64,000 nucleotides of DNA from Helicobacter sp. MIT 05-5293 (GTDB lineage Bacteria > Campylobacterota > Campylobacteria > Campylobacterales > Helicobacteraceae). Numbering within the stretch: position 1 is the stretch's first letter; every line of letters begins with the position of its first letter. A model generated the notes under the pieces. The model ran no database searches. It was given only the letters and a program-made list of their open reading frames with translations, and was not told the DNA's origin. Positions 1 to 10,556 of this stretch are shown piece after piece. Position numbers and translations under genes: made by a program. Location: contig NZ_JROZ02000001.1 of NCBI RefSeq assembly GCF_000765665.2, positions 186,001-250,000 of the forward strand, read 5' to 3'.

Positions 1-615
1 GGGAATCTTAGCTCCTACTGCAATATAGCGTTCGGGATATTTAAGAAAATCTACAATTTCTACAACTTCTTCTTTTGCCTCTTCGTTACCTGCCATATCA
101 TCAAACCTGACATTAGGCTTTTCAGCATTGACGAGTTTTTTAGAATTCCCCACACCAAAGATTCCACCACTCATACTTTTTTGCATACGGGTAGCTAAAA
201 ACATCCATAAAGCCAAGATAATAAAAATAGGCAAAAGCATATTGACTAAATCGCCCAAAAAGCTACCTTCGCTAAACCCGCTGTATTCGATTTTCTTTTC
301 ATCAAGTAGGGGAACTAAGCCTAAATCTGCCACTTTTTTGGTTGTGTATAAAATGCGCGGAGAGGTTTGAATAGAGTAAGCTTTGATATAAGTTTGTCCA
401 ATACTTACAGAATCAATCTCTCCTTTTGAGACAAGCTCTTTAAATTCGTTGTAAGGGATTTCTTTTGTAACACTACCACCCATAAAACGATCCGTAATAG
501 AATCTCCGCTTGGAGAAAAAACTTTAAACATCACTAATGCAATGATGACAAAAATTGCAAAAGTTAGAAAAGGATTCTGTTTAAAGGGAGGTTTTTTATC
601 ATTTGGGTTTTCCAT
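1..615 (-). CDS. ftsH: ATP-dependent zinc metalloprotease FtsH, N-terminal part
   Basis: Only the first 205 codons lie in the window; the gene runs off the left edge before the Walker A motif. The start is the ATG ending at 615, reading MENPNDKKPPFKQ. The visible part has the FtsH layout: a short cytoplasmic tail, a first membrane segment at about residues 16-34, a periplasmic domain, a second membrane segment at about residues 115-135, and then the entry into the AAA domain (VRFDDMAGNEEAKEEV, followed by a proline-tyrosine-alanine-glycine region). FtsH is a hexameric inner-membrane AAA protease that degrades misassembled membrane proteins and some cytosolic regulators. It lies 15 bases downstream of prmA on the same strand and is probably cotranscribed with it. 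Identity is secure; the catalytic HEXXH site is outside the window. Confidence 0.95.
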   Translation of the reverse strand, partial: MENPNDKKPPFKQNPFLTFAIFVIIALVMFKVFSPSGDSITDRFMGGSVTKEIPYNEFKELVSKGEIDSVSIGQTYIKAYSIQTSPRILYTTKKVADLGLVPLLDEKKIEYSGFSEGSFLGDLVNMLLPIFIILALWMFLATRMQKSMSGGIFGVGNSKKLVNAEKPNVRFDDMAGNEEAKEEVVEIVDFLKYPERYIAVGAKIP

Positions 616-630
616 TGTTTATCTTTTCCT

Positions 631-1647
631 TTAGTTGTTTTGTGAAATCAATTTTAATGCTATCCACTCGTCTTTTTGATGTATTTCTGACAATGTGAAG
701 TCGTTAAATGTTGCTATTATATCAGATTTATATTCATCTAATATCCCGGAGAGAATTAAAATGCCATTTTTTTTGAGTTTTGCTTTAAAATCGTTGTGTA
801 AAAGTTTCACAACAAAAGCGACAATGTTGGCGACTATGACATCGTAATGTGAGGGTGTATCAGGAGATTCTTGAATGCTGCCTAGCCACAGAGATTCAAG
901 GGAAATATGATTATTGTGAGCATTTTTTTGTGTTTCTTGAATGGCAAGTTCATCAGTATCACATGCAAATACTTTTGCTCCGAGTTTGCTTGCAGCAATT
1001 GAGAGTATGCCACTCCCACAACCAACATCAAGCACATTTTTATTTTTAAGATTTATAGCACTTAAAAACTCTAAGCACATTAAGGTGCTAGCGTGGTGTC
1101 CCGAACCGAAAGCAAGAGCAGGGTCAATGATGATTTGTTGCAAATGAGAAGGTGAAGAAGACGCCCATGATGGGCAAATATAGAATGGTGGGCATTCTAT
1201 GGGTTTGATAGAATCTTGATAGATTTGTAGCCAATCGTGATTGTGTTTTTGTACAATATGGTAGCAAAAATCCACTTTTGTAGGATAATCATCTTTTTGT
1301 GTTGCAGTGTATTCGTTAAGTGCGGAGGTAAAATTTTGTAAAGATTCTATCAAAGCGTGAATCTTGGGATCATAAGCTGAATGGTCTGTGTCATTTACTG
1401 AAGAGGGAATCCGTAAAATAATTTGTGTTGTTTGAGGACATTGCTTTGCTTGTGTGATGTTGAAGTTATGAAAACTTTGCCATGATGTGTCTTCGTAGCT
1501 AATATAAAAAGGAGATAATTGATCAGAAAGATCTTGGTATTCTATTGCGCAAGAAGTTTGATCAATTAAAAAGTTACTAAAAGCATCTAAAAAAGCATTT
1601 GGATAAATAATAATTTCCCAATAAGTTTGCTGTTCCAAACCTTGCAT
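631..1647 (-). CDS. prmA: Ribosomal protein L11 methyltransferase
   Basis: 338 residues. The C-terminal half is a class I SAM-dependent methyltransferase: motif I is VLDVGCGSGILSIAASKLGA at roughly residue 205, followed by the acidic end of strand 2 (ACDTDELA) and a VIVANIVA motif of the PrmA type. The N-terminal half is the diverged substrate-recognition domain that docks on ribosomal protein L11. PrmA trimethylates L11; the modification is usually dispensable. It sits between cheY (12 bases upstream) and ftsH (15 bases downstream), the cheY-prmA-ftsH order I recall from H. pylori. Several long open frames on the opposite strand here are shadows. Confidence 0.93.
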   Translation of the reverse strand: MQGLEQQTYWEIIIYPNAFLDAFSNFLIDQTSCAIEYQDLSDQLSPFYISYEDTSWQSFHNFNITQAKQCPQTTQIILRIPSSVNDTDHSAYDPKIHALIESLQNFTSALNEYTATQKDDYPTKVDFCYHIVQKHNHDWLQIYQDSIKPIECPPFYICPSWASSSPSHLQQIIIDPALAFGSGHHASTLMCLEFLSAINLKNKNVLDVGCGSGILSIAASKLGAKVFACDTDELAIQETQKNAHNNHISLESLWLGSIQESPDTPSHYDVIVANIVAFVVKLLHNDFKAKLKKNGILILSGILDEYKSDIIATFNDFTLSEIHQKDEWIALKLISQNN

Positions 1648-1659
1648 TAAATATTGAGC

Positions 1660-2037
1660 CTATTCTTCATTCACACCTAAAACTACTTCTAGCTTTTCTT
1701 TTAAAACTTGTGGGGTAAAAGGCTTGACAATATAGTTATTTACACCTGCTTTGAGAGCGGTAATTACTTCAGCTTTACCACCTTCAGTAGTTACCATAAT
1801 AATAGGTATAGAAGTGTAGCGAGAATCTGCTCGCACTTTTTTAACTAAATCCAAACCATTCATTTCGGGCATATTCCAATCAGTAATAAGTATTTCAATA
1901 CCTTCTACAGTGTCCATAAGCTGCCATGCCTCCACTCCATGCTCAGCCTCAAGAATATCCTCATACCCTAATCTTTGAAGAGTATTCTTTATGATCCTTC
2001 TCATTGTAGAGCTATCATCAACTACCAACAGTTTCAA
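1660..2037 (-). CDS. cheY: Chemotaxis response regulator CheY
   Basis: A stand-alone receiver domain of 125 residues with no output domain. The acidic pocket is D7 and D8, the phospho-acceptor is D53 (in ITDWNMPEMNG), and the conserved switch residues are T83 or T84 and K105 (in IVKPF). Phosphorylated CheY binds FliM at the flagellar motor switch and changes rotation. The start is TTG at 2037: a strong AAAGGAG lies five bases upstream, and the only nearby upstream ATG is out of frame and hits TGA at once. Gene order with prmA and ftsH matches the CheY1 locus of H. pylori as I recall it. Confidence 0.95.
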   Translation of the reverse strand: MKLLVVDDSSTMRRIIKNTLQRLGYEDILEAEHGVEAWQLMDTVEGIEILITDWNMPEMNGLDLVKKVRADSRYTSIPIIMVTTEGGKAEVITALKAGVNNYIVKPFTPQVLKEKLEVVLGVNEE

Positions 2038-2080
2038 GTCATCTCCTTTATTATAGCTATACCTTAAACAAACTAGGGTA

Positions 2081-2086
2081 ATTCTA
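2081..2086 (-). promoter_or_regulatory. Probable -10 box for cheY
   Basis: On the minus strand this is TAGAAT preceded by TGG, a good Helicobacter housekeeping -10. It would start a transcript about 36 bases before the TTG start of cheY, in the 112-base gap between hisA and cheY. No clear -35 is visible, as is usual in this genus. Confidence 0.45.
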
Positions 2087-2149
2087 CCATAAATTTTTAA
2101 TAATCCTACTTATTAAACTTTATGATTTTTCTAAAATTCGTATTTTATC

Positions 2150-2866
2150 TTAATTTCTAAAATTATACAATATATCTTTAAGATTTATCTTGTTTTCGTA
2201 AAACGCTTTTCCTATAATTACGCCCTGAATATAAGGATTTCTCTCAAGAATCTCTAGCTCTTCTGTGTTTGAAAAACCTCCGCTCGCAATAGTATAAATT
2301 TGGCTTTGTCGCCCAATATCTTCTGTAAAATCAATATTGATCCCACTTAATGCACCATCACGATTAATATCTGTGCAAACAATTGCTGCAATACCGCTAC
2401 CAGCAAACATTTTTGCCAATTGATTTGCTTCTATCTGCCCTTCTTCTGCCCAGCCTTGAGCGGCAACTTTTCCATTCCTTGCATCGATTCCTACAACAAT
2501 AGGATAGATTTGCGCCATTTCTTTGACAAATTGCGGATTCTTCATTGCCATAGAACCAAGTATCACTCTTTTTACACCCATTTGGGTATAGCGTTTGATG
2601 CAATCTTCATCGCGAATCCCCCCGCCAATTTGAATCTGTAAATGCGTATGTTGGAGTATTTGTTCGATTTGTTTGATATTTTTTGGCTCACCTGCGAAAG
2701 CCCCATTCAAATCCACAATATGAAGCCATTTTGCTCCCATTGCTTCAAATTGTTTGGCAAAATCTAAAGCATCACCATAAACAATGGCACTTTCCATTTC
2801 TCCTTTGAGGAGTCTTACAGCTTTCCCATCTTTTAAGTCAATTGCGGGGTAAATATCTAAGCTCAT
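2150..2866 (-). CDS. hisA: ProFAR isomerase HisA (histidine biosynthesis)
   Basis: 238 residues, a (beta/alpha)8 barrel with two-fold internal repeat. It isomerises the aminoaldose ProFAR to the aminoketose PRFAR, the fourth step of histidine synthesis. The catalytic aspartates are D10 (YPAIDLKDG) and the one in VVGIDARNG near residue 130; the two phosphate-binding loops are QIGGGIRDED and the late ASGGFSNTEE. Most HisA proteins are about 240-250 residues, so it is full length. No other his gene is in the window, so the pathway is scattered. It lies 16 bases downstream of an unrelated membrane protein gene. Confidence 0.93.
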   Translation of the reverse strand: MSLDIYPAIDLKDGKAVRLLKGEMESAIVYGDALDFAKQFEAMGAKWLHIVDLNGAFAGEPKNIKQIEQILQHTHLQIQIGGGIRDEDCIKRYTQMGVKRVILGSMAMKNPQFVKEMAQIYPIVVGIDARNGKVAAQGWAEEGQIEANQLAKMFAGSGIAAIVCTDINRDGALSGINIDFTEDIGRQSQIYTIASGGFSNTEELEILERNPYIQGVIIGKAFYENKINLKDILYNFRN

Positions 2867-2882
2867 TTTTTGATCCTTGATT

Positions 2883-3743
2883 TTATTGTTGATTATCAGA
2901 ATTTTGGGTGTTGTTATACATCCATTCTACGCACCAACCCACAAATGCAAAAATTAAAAAAGTATATCGAGCATTAAAGGAATTATCAGAGACAGCTAAG
3001 ATAGAAGAGCAAATCAAGCAAATGATAATGCCTAGTATAAGCAAACCAAAATTTATGCGTTCGTAGAATCCAAAAATTTCTTTATGCTTTCTAGAGACAT
3101 AAATAAGCATACCTATGCCTACTAAAAGCGCAAAAATATCAAGATAGACATAGAGATTATCACGATAGTAATAGGGTTGCAAGGCAAGCGCGAAAAGCAT
3201 TATAATGACGATATTAATTGACGGACGCATATCGTAGAGAATCTTACCTAGTTCGCTATTTTCATCGGGTTTAATATTTAAAATCATAAAGAGTAAAGGA
3301 AGATACACGAAAAATACATAAGCACATATTACGAGTATAATGCGGAGAGAATAGTCTTTTAAAAGCTCAAAAAAACCTCGATGATAAATACTTCCTTCAA
3401 TCGCAAACATATCTACTATGTCTTGAGTTTCAGGTGTGTGGGAGCAATTTAAGACCATCAAATACATAAAGGCAGTGCTCAAAATAAGCATTATGATTTT
3501 TTGAGGGATATTTCCAGAATCTTTCCAGCTACCGATAATCACAAAAGACACACTTAAAACAAATCCACAAAAGAATAACAGGGTGCTTAAATGATCAAAA
3601 AGCTGATCTTCGCGAATAAAGATTAAAAAAAGATGTGAAAAAGAGTGTGAAAATTGTGAAATAAAAAGTGTTAAATTGACAAAAACAAAAAGTGCAAAAA
3701 ATAATAGCGATAAGATAACGGTAACCAAAGAAGTTTGTTTCAT
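2883..3743 (-). CDS. Multi-pass membrane protein of unknown function
   Basis: 286 residues with about eight hydrophobic segments, at roughly residues 7-28, 50-74, 83-98, 132-158, 172-188, 194-212, 228-248 and 258-275. I do not recognise a family. Charged loops are short, apart from an extracytoplasmic-looking stretch near residues 100-130 that contains one cysteine and a histidine (NCSHTPETQD). It lies between the amidase gene (8 bases upstream) and hisA (16 bases downstream) on the same strand, so it is very probably in one operon with them. The position behind a peptidoglycan amidase hints at an envelope role, but this is only context. Confidence 0.7.
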   Translation of the reverse strand: MKQTSLVTVILSLLFFALFVFVNLTLFISQFSHSFSHLFLIFIREDQLFDHLSTLLFFCGFVLSVSFVIIGSWKDSGNIPQKIIMLILSTAFMYLMVLNCSHTPETQDIVDMFAIEGSIYHRGFFELLKDYSLRIILVICAYVFFVYLPLLFMILNIKPDENSELGKILYDMRPSINIVIIMLFALALQPYYYRDNLYVYLDIFALLVGIGMLIYVSRKHKEIFGFYERINFGLLILGIIICLICSSILAVSDNSFNARYTFLIFAFVGWCVEWMYNNTQNSDNQQ

Positions 3744-3751
3744 TTAAATCC

Positions 3752-4930
3752 TTAATAATTTCTTATAAAATAGCCATCAATGCCATCAGCAATACCTTTT
3801 GCTAAAAGTTTTTGGTATTCTTTTTTGGAGATTAGTTTACCCTCATCTTTATGAGAAGCATAGCCTATTTCAATCAAAACCGATGGCATTAATGCTCCCG
3901 CTAAGACCCAAAATGGACCTTCACGCACTGCTCCATCATGGGTGTCATATTGTGGGCGCACTGCATTCAATATACCTGATTGAATGTCAATGGCAAGTTT
4001 GTGCGAAGCTACGAGATGAAAGGAACTGATAGTATTGAGAAAAGATTTTGTAGCAAAATGGCTCATTGTTTCCATATCACCTTGATTCTCTGCCTTTGCC
4101 ACTTGCTCTGCACGTTCGCTTCTTGCGGGAGAGAGGAAGTAGGTTTCTACACCGCTAGGAGTTTTGGGAGAATCTTTAGGCATGGAGTTTGCGTGTATAG
4201 AAATAAATAAATCTGCATTTTTGGCGTTGGCAAATTCTGTTCTTTTGCGCAGATCAATATACACATCGGTATTACGCGTCATATAGACATTATAGCCTCG
4301 ATTTTTTAGTTCTTGAACGACAAGTTTAGCTGCATCAAGGACAATGATTTTTTCGCATTTATCTTCTACGCTTTTTGTGCCACAATCTTTTCCACCATGA
4401 CCGGGATCAATGACAATCTTCTTTCCCGTCCCCGTTCGTGTTGCGGTTTTGTTTGTTTGGAGCGTGCTTTTTTTCGATTCTGTCTCAAGATTTTCAAAGG
4501 TTTTTTTGACTGATTCTGGGGGAGTAGAAGAGGGTTCAGCTAAGGTTACTGATGGCTTTTGTGTTTGGGTTTTGGGTTTGAATTGAATGTAGAGATTTTC
4601 TTTCTCTTTGACAATCTCATAGGTTGAATGTGCGTGAGGACTGATAACAACACGCACTATTTTGGGTGTATTTTGTGCAACTTGAAGCGTTGAATTGTCT
4701 TTAAAGATAAAATTGCGTTTGGGTATGGTAAGGTTGGCTTCAAAATCAATAAACTTTTTATTAGCATCTTTGAGATGTTTGGTTTGCCATTGTAAATCCG
4801 TGATGGGTTTGTCAAATACAATTTTGAGATTATTGTCGCCAAAAGGAACCATTCTGATGATGCGGTGTTCTCCCCATAGGCACAGCACCATCAGAAATAG
4901 TAACGCCACGATCCTTTTTAACATCGGCAT
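3752..4930 (-). CDS. N-acetylmuramoyl-L-alanine amidase (AmiC type)
   Basis: 392 residues. An N-terminal signal segment (about residues 5-20) is followed by an AMIN-like beta domain (about 25-120), a Ser/Thr/Lys-rich linker (about 125-165) and a C-terminal Amidase_3 zinc domain. Zinc-site motifs are IDPGHGGKDCGT and ISIHANSM, and the catalytic glutamate is in VLIEIGYASHKDE. The enzyme cleaves the amide bond between muramic acid and the stem peptide in the periplasm during daughter-cell separation. H. pylori has the same gene beside a nitronate monooxygenase (HP0772/HP0773 from memory). The start could also be the ATG two codons inside, at 4924. Confidence 0.9.
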   Translation of the reverse strand: MPMLKRIVALLFLMVLCLWGEHRIIRMVPFGDNNLKIVFDKPITDLQWQTKHLKDANKKFIDFEANLTIPKRNFIFKDNSTLQVAQNTPKIVRVVISPHAHSTYEIVKEKENLYIQFKPKTQTQKPSVTLAEPSSTPPESVKKTFENLETESKKSTLQTNKTATRTGTGKKIVIDPGHGGKDCGTKSVEDKCEKIIVLDAAKLVVQELKNRGYNVYMTRNTDVYIDLRKRTEFANAKNADLFISIHANSMPKDSPKTPSGVETYFLSPARSERAEQVAKAENQGDMETMSHFATKSFLNTISSFHLVASHKLAIDIQSGILNAVRPQYDTHDGAVREGPFWVLAGALMPSVLIEIGYASHKDEGKLISKKEYQKLLAKGIADGIDGYFIRNY

Positions 4931-4933
4931 GCT

Positions 4934-6025
4934 CTATTCGGGGTCTTTGACTAATTGAGCAATAATATCTTTTACAGGTTCAATGGTTTGGATTCTGTAG
5001 CCATTTGCTCCCGTGAAATACAAACCTTTCTCCCTATCTCCTATATAGCCTAATCCTAAAGAATCAGCGATGCAATATCCTACTTTTTTTGCTTCCGTCC
5101 CTCTGCGACAAGGCGTAACACAATGGCTTACACATTGAATCTTGGGTGCATTACCTTCAGCAATGCGATCAAAAATACCCGTTTTTACAGCTCTTGCAGG
5201 ATAGCCTACGGGAGATTTGACAAGAACGATATCTTCTTTTTTGACCAAAGGCATTAAGTTTCTGTAAGCAACAGCATCGCATTCTTCTGAACCGAGCCAT
5301 CGTGTTCCCATTTGCACGCCACTTGCGCCTAATCCTAACATTCTGTCAATATCGTTTCGATCCCAAATGCCTCCTGCTGCGATTACAGGTATATTTCCCC
5401 ATTTTTTAGCTTCACTGACCACTTGAGGTAAGACATTTTCGAGCTGATATTCTTCTTTGAAACAATCTTCATAGGTAAATCCTTGATGCCCACCACTTAA
5501 GGGACCTTCGACTATGACTGCATCAGGGATACGCTCGTATCTGTCTTTCCAACGCTTGCAAATAATTTTTAATGCTTTTGCCGAAGAAACAATAGGCACT
5601 AATGCCACATCAGGGAAATTTTTTGTAAATTCAGGCATATTGGTAGGAAGTCCTGCTCCTGTAACAATGATATTTGCTCCAGCTTCACACGCATCTTTGA
5701 CAACTCGCCCATATTCATTGATTGCATAAAGAATATTTGCACCCAAAGGATTGTCTCCACAAATTTTTCGCGCATTTTTAAAAATCTCAATGAGTGCTTG
5801 TTTAGAGTAAAAATTAATTGCCTCAAATGGCTTTGAGTTAGCAATTCTTTCAACAAATTGCATCTTTTGATAGTATCCTGTGCCTACAGCACTGATGATT
5901 CCTAATGCACCTTCTTTGGATACATTGCCCGCAAGTCTGTCCCAGCTGATGCCTACACCCATACCCCCTTGAAAGATTGGATATTTGATTGTGTGTTTGC
6001 CAATTTTAAGCGGTTTCAAGCCCAT
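4934..6025 (-). CDS. Nitronate monooxygenase (2-nitropropane dioxygenase family)
   Basis: 363 residues, a TIM-barrel FMN enzyme. The family signature starts at the N-terminus (IKYPIFQGGMGVGISWDRLA), the putative catalytic histidine is in GPLSGGHQGFTYED, and the FMN-phosphate region is VIAAGGIWDRNDIDRML followed by GASGVQMGTRWLGSEE. Family members oxidise alkyl nitronates with oxygen, and some act as enoyl reductases in fatty-acid synthesis, so the physiological substrate is not fixed by sequence. It lies between the amidase and tyrS with gaps under 10 bases. A cysteine-rich stretch near residue 300 (CVSHCVTPCRRG) is unusual and might bind metal. Confidence 0.87.
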   Translation of the reverse strand: MGLKPLKIGKHTIKYPIFQGGMGVGISWDRLAGNVSKEGALGIISAVGTGYYQKMQFVERIANSKPFEAINFYSKQALIEIFKNARKICGDNPLGANILYAINEYGRVVKDACEAGANIIVTGAGLPTNMPEFTKNFPDVALVPIVSSAKALKIICKRWKDRYERIPDAVIVEGPLSGGHQGFTYEDCFKEEYQLENVLPQVVSEAKKWGNIPVIAAGGIWDRNDIDRMLGLGASGVQMGTRWLGSEECDAVAYRNLMPLVKKEDIVLVKSPVGYPARAVKTGIFDRIAEGNAPKIQCVSHCVTPCRRGTEAKKVGYCIADSLGLGYIGDREKGLYFTGANGYRIQTIEPVKDIIAQLVKDPE

Positions 6026-6034
6026 ATTATATCC

Positions 6035-7240
6035 TTAATGTATGATCACTTTTGCAAATTTTCGTTTGCCAATCTGAATGATGTATTCACCTGCTAGCAT
6101 TTTAAGATTCTCATCACTTATTTTTTCCTTATTAATCTTTAAAGCCCCTGCGCGAATATCTCGCCTTGCTTGTGAAGTAGAATCACAGAATTGACATTCT
6201 ACCAAAATTTTGCATATCCACACACCTTCATTGTATTTAAAAGTCGGTAAATCCGTGGGTGTTTCATTTTTACTAAACACATTATCAAAGGCTATTTTAG
6301 CGTCTTTTGCTAAATCGGCACTATGATAACGTTCAGTTATTTCTAAAGCAAGTTGTTCTTTAGCGGATTTAGGGTGAATTTTTCCGTTTTTTACATTTGT
6401 TTTGAGATCTTCAATTTCCCCCAAGCTTAGATTTGAGAGTAAATTATAATATTTCCACATCATTTCATCACTGATGCTTAATATTTTTGCATACATTGTT
6501 TTAGAATCTTCTGTAACGCCAATATAGTTATTGAGTGATTTACTCATTTTATGGACACCATCAAGCCCTTCTAATAAAGGCACGGTAAGGATAGATTGTT
6601 CTTTTTTAAGTCCATAAGATCTTTGCAAGCTCCGTCCCACTAAAAGATTAAATTTTTGATCATTCCCGCCTAATTCTATGTCAGATTCTAATGCGACAGA
6701 ATCATAGCCTTGTAAGAGCGGATAGAGAAATTCTACAATAGAAATGGGCAAGTTGTTTTGGTAACGTTTTGTAAAATCATCTCGCTCAAGCATTCGCGCG
6801 ACTGAAAACTTTGAGGCTAATCCAATCATACCGCCCACACCAAGCTCATTAAGCCATTGAGAGTTAAAGCATACCTCGGTGTATTGAGGGTCAAGAATCT
6901 TAAATACTTGCTCTTTGTATGTGATTGCATTGCGTTCTACTTCATCTTTGCTTAAAGGCTTCCGTGTTTCACTTTTGCCACTAGGATCGCCGATTGTTGC
7001 GGTAAAATCACCGATTAAAAATTTGACATTCCCTCCGTATCGCTGAAAAGTAGCGAGTTTTTGGAGTAATACTGTGTGTCCTAAATGCAAGTCTGGTGCA
7101 GTAGGATCAAATCCAGCTTTGACAATGAATCTTTCCCCACTTGCATAAAATCGCTCTACAAGACTTTGAATATATTCTTGCCCAATAAATTCGACACTCC
7201 CTCTTGCGATTTCAGACAATGCCTCTTTGATTTTATTCAT
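6035..7240 (-). CDS. tyrS: Tyrosyl-tRNA synthetase
   Basis: 401 residues from the ATG at 7240, which has GGAG six bases upstream. A longer in-frame reading to 7288 would overlap spoT and has no better site. Class I signatures are [10 protein letters not shown] (HIGH motif) and KMSKSLNN (KMSKS loop), and the tyrosine pocket residues are in the [15 protein letters not shown] segment. A C-terminal S4-like RNA-binding domain covers the last 60 residues ([20 protein letters not shown]). It charges tRNA-Tyr. The gene starts only 10 bases after the end of spoT and is probably coupled to it. Confidence 0.95.
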   Translation of the reverse strand: MNKIKEALSEIARGSVEFIGQEYIQSLVERFYASGERFIVKAGFDPTAPDLHLGHTVLLQKLATFQRYGGNVKFLIGDFTATIGDPSGKSETRKPLSKDEVERNAITYKEQVFKILDPQYTEVCFNSQWLNELGVGGMIGLASKFSVARMLERDDFTKRYQNNLPISIVEFLYPLLQGYDSVALESDIELGGNDQKFNLLVGRSLQRSYGLKKEQSILTVPLLEGLDGVHKMSKSLNNYIGVTEDSKTMYAKILSISDEMMWKYYNLLSNLSLGEIEDLKTNVKNGKIHPKSAKEQLALEITERYHSADLAKDAKIAFDNVFSKNETPTDLPTFKYNEGVWICKILVECQFCDSTSQARRDIRAGALKINKEKISDENLKMLAGEYIIQIGKRKFAKVIIH

Positions 7241-7250
7241 TTTTTTCTCC

Positions 7251-9401
7251 TTAGCCCGAATATGCGTCTTTAAGATTGCTAAATTCAATGATTTTGTATT
7301 TTTTTGTTAAAGTGTCTTTGAGTGTTTTGATATTTTGAGAATCTGTCTCAAAGCAGATTTGACAATAAGTCGAAAACTGATGTTCTAACGAATTGAAATC
7401 AACGCTCATTACGCGACAATTATATTTTGCTAAGATTGTCAAGAATCCTATCAAGGCACTTTGGTGATTGTTTAATGCAATGATAATCTTATAAGTGTAT
7501 TTTTGTGTATTGACCCATTGGACAAAAAGCATATCATGCCCTTTTTCTATTTCTTCAATCGCCCTTTTGCACATTTTGTGGTGTATGTAGGCTTTTTGCC
7601 CATTTTTTAATGCCACGATATTATCGCCAAATTTTGGATAACAACAATAATCAAACACTACGCCATTAATATTGCGATTGGTTTGCAAAACGATATTATC
7701 AAAAACCATTTCTTTGAGTTTAAGCATATTGATTTTGATTTTTCCTAAAAAATTGACTTCACGCACAAAGTTACCTTTGAGGATATTTTTGATGTCTTTG
7801 AGATAAGCAGAATCTCTTGCTGCGCGGTAGAGATTGGATTCGAGGTTATTTTCTTTAAGATATGTCAAAATAGTCTTTTGAGAGCTATCAAAGATTGTTT
7901 TAAGAATATTGATTGTGCTTTTTGTGTCAATTTCTTTGAGACGAGTTTGGCATTGGATTCTGATATGATTTTTAGCACGGGAAGTTTTTACAGCATCAAT
8001 CCAAGTGCATCGAGGGTTTGTTTGTTCGTCTTTGTTAAAGAGTGTGATTCTCACAATATCACCATTTCTTAGAGGTTGTAATAAAGATGCTTTTTTATGA
8101 TTAATATAGGCTTGTTTGGCGTTGTCTCCAATATCACTATGAACAGCATAGGCAAAATCCAACGCAACCGCCCCAACAGGGAGATTATAAATATCTCCTG
8201 CAGGCGAAAAAACTATCATATCTTCTTTGTATAAATCATTTTTGGCAAGCTCATAAAACTCTTCAATCGTATCGTTTTGGTATTGTATATTGTTGAGCCA
8301 CTCTAAATTTGGCTCTCTCCCGCCACTTTTGTATTTCCAGTGTGCTGCTATGCCGTATTGTGCGCTTTTGTGCATATCAAAAGTGCGAATCTGCACTTCA
8401 TAAATACTTGAATTTTCAAAAATTGTTGTATGGATTGTCTGATACCCATTTTCTTTAGGAAGTGCAATATAGTCCTTTAAGCGTGAAATCACAGGTTTTA
8501 ACTCAAGATGTAAAAGCCCCAATACCTTGTAGCAAAGAAGTGGGGTTGATACGATGATGCGCACTGCAAGTAAGTCGAGAATCTCATCAATCCCGATGCC
8601 TTTGCGCTGCATTTTTAGATAGACAGAATAATGGCGTTTGACACGACTTTCGATTTCAAAATCTTTTTCAGTAAAGCCATTTTGCAAGAGAATCTTGGCA
8701 ATTTTTTGCGCAAAACTATTGAGTTTAAGCGTGATAGATTGGTTATTTTCTTTGATATACTGATCAATTTGTTGATATTCTTCGGGAAAAATATAGTAAA
8801 AACTGCGGTCTTCAAGCTCATTTTTGAGCGAAGCAATACCCAAGCGATGAGCAATCGGAGCATAAACAATAAGCGTTTCTTCCGCAATGCGTTTTTGTTT
8901 GTATGCAGGGAGTGCATCAAGTGTCAGCATATTGTGCATACGATCGCTGATTTTGATGACAAGCGCACGAATATCTTTGATTGATGCAAGAAGCATTTTG
9001 CGAAAGCTTAATGCCGATGCAGCAAGTTTTTCATTGACATTTGTATTAAGCTCTTCTTTGCGGATTTCTACGATTTTTGTTAAAGCATCGACCAAATGCC
9101 CCACATCCCAACCAAAGTGTTTTTGAATCTCTTCAATATCACATAAGGTATCTTCAACTACATCGTGTAGCAATGCAGCACAAAGCATCGTCTCATCACC
9201 ACCATAAAATGCAACGATGCAGGCAACACATAAGGGGTGAATAACATAAGGAATCCCACTTTTGCGCAGTTGCCCTTGGTGATATGTGGTTGCCATATCA
9301 ATAGCTTGTTGGACTTTAGGTGTGATAGTTGTCAGGGAGTAAAGTTTTTGAATAGCAGAATCTACGCTTTTAATCTCAACAAGATCATTAAAAAAGTCCA
9401 A
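7251..9401 (-). CDS. spoT: Bifunctional (p)ppGpp synthetase/hydrolase SpoT
   Basis: 716 residues with the full RelA/SpoT layout: an HD hydrolase domain (about residues 40-190, with HDVVEDT and [10 protein letters not shown]), a synthetase domain (about 230-350, with YQTIHTTIF and [21 protein letters not shown]), a TGS domain (about 385-445, [20 protein letters not shown]) and a C-terminal ACT-like domain (last 75 residues). Helicobacter has a single such enzyme that both makes and destroys (p)ppGpp. The start is TTG at 9401 with AAGGG seven bases before it; no ATG precedes it in frame. It sits between rpoZ and tyrS, the conserved Helicobacter order. Confidence 0.95.
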   Translation of the reverse strand: MDFFNDLVEIKSVDSAIQKLYSLTTITPKVQQAIDMATTYHQGQLRKSGIPYVIHPLCVACIVAFYGGDETMLCAALLHDVVEDTLCDIEEIQKHFGWDVGHLVDALTKIVEIRKEELNTNVNEKLAASALSFRKMLLASIKDIRALVIKISDRMHNMLTLDALPAYKQKRIAEETLIVYAPIAHRLGIASLKNELEDRSFYYIFPEEYQQIDQYIKENNQSITLKLNSFAQKIAKILLQNGFTEKDFEIESRVKRHYSVYLKMQRKGIGIDEILDLLAVRIIVSTPLLCYKVLGLLHLELKPVISRLKDYIALPKENGYQTIHTTIFENSSIYEVQIRTFDMHKSAQYGIAAHWKYKSGGREPNLEWLNNIQYQNDTIEEFYELAKNDLYKEDMIVFSPAGDIYNLPVGAVALDFAYAVHSDIGDNAKQAYINHKKASLLQPLRNGDIVRITLFNKDEQTNPRCTWIDAVKTSRAKNHIRIQCQTRLKEIDTKSTINILKTIFDSSQKTILTYLKENNLESNLYRAARDSAYLKDIKNILKGNFVREVNFLGKIKINMLKLKEMVFDNIVLQTNRNINGVVFDYCCYPKFGDNIVALKNGQKAYIHHKMCKRAIEEIEKGHDMLFVQWVNTQKYTYKIIIALNNHQSALIGFLTILAKYNCRVMSVDFNSLEHQFSTYCQICFETDSQNIKTLKDTLTKKYKIIEFSNLKDAYSG

Positions 9402-9417
9402 TATTTACCCTTAAGAT

Positions 9418-9642
9418 TTATTCTTTTTCTTCAACAGAAGCAAATTCGATTTTTCCTTCAGCAATTTCGCGCATTGCGATGTCAGGCAATTTGTATTTTT
9501 TTATATCCATTTTTACCAAAGGTTTTGCTCCTGCTCCCAATTCCTTGACGCGTTCAAAAATTAAATTTGCAAGCAAATAACGATCATCATTAACGCGCGC
9601 TAATGCTTTTGCTGCAATTTCTTCGGTTCTTGATGTTTCCAT
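9418..9642 (-). CDS. rpoZ: RNA polymerase omega subunit
   Basis: 74 residues starting METSRTEEIAAKALARVND. The ATG at 9642 has AAGGAA seven bases upstream; a TTG five codons further out would place this ribosome site inside the gene, so I reject it. The omega signature is DRYLLANLIFERVKEL followed by the KMDIKKYKLPDIAMREIAEGKI segment. Omega helps fold and recruit the beta-prime subunit and in many bacteria contributes to a (p)ppGpp site; its position directly before spoT is conserved in the genus. Confidence 0.92.
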   Translation of the reverse strand: METSRTEEIAAKALARVNDDRYLLANLIFERVKELGAGAKPLVKMDIKKYKLPDIAMREIAEGKIEFASVEEKE

Positions 9643-9714
9643 GAATATTTCCTTCAATTAAATTAAATCAGTGATTCTACTATGAGTTTTATTTAGATTT
9701 GCTTTGATTTGATG

Positions 9715-10522
<808 letters not shown>

Positions 10523-10556
10523 TATGACTTAAAACAACTCAACCAAAGGACAACAA

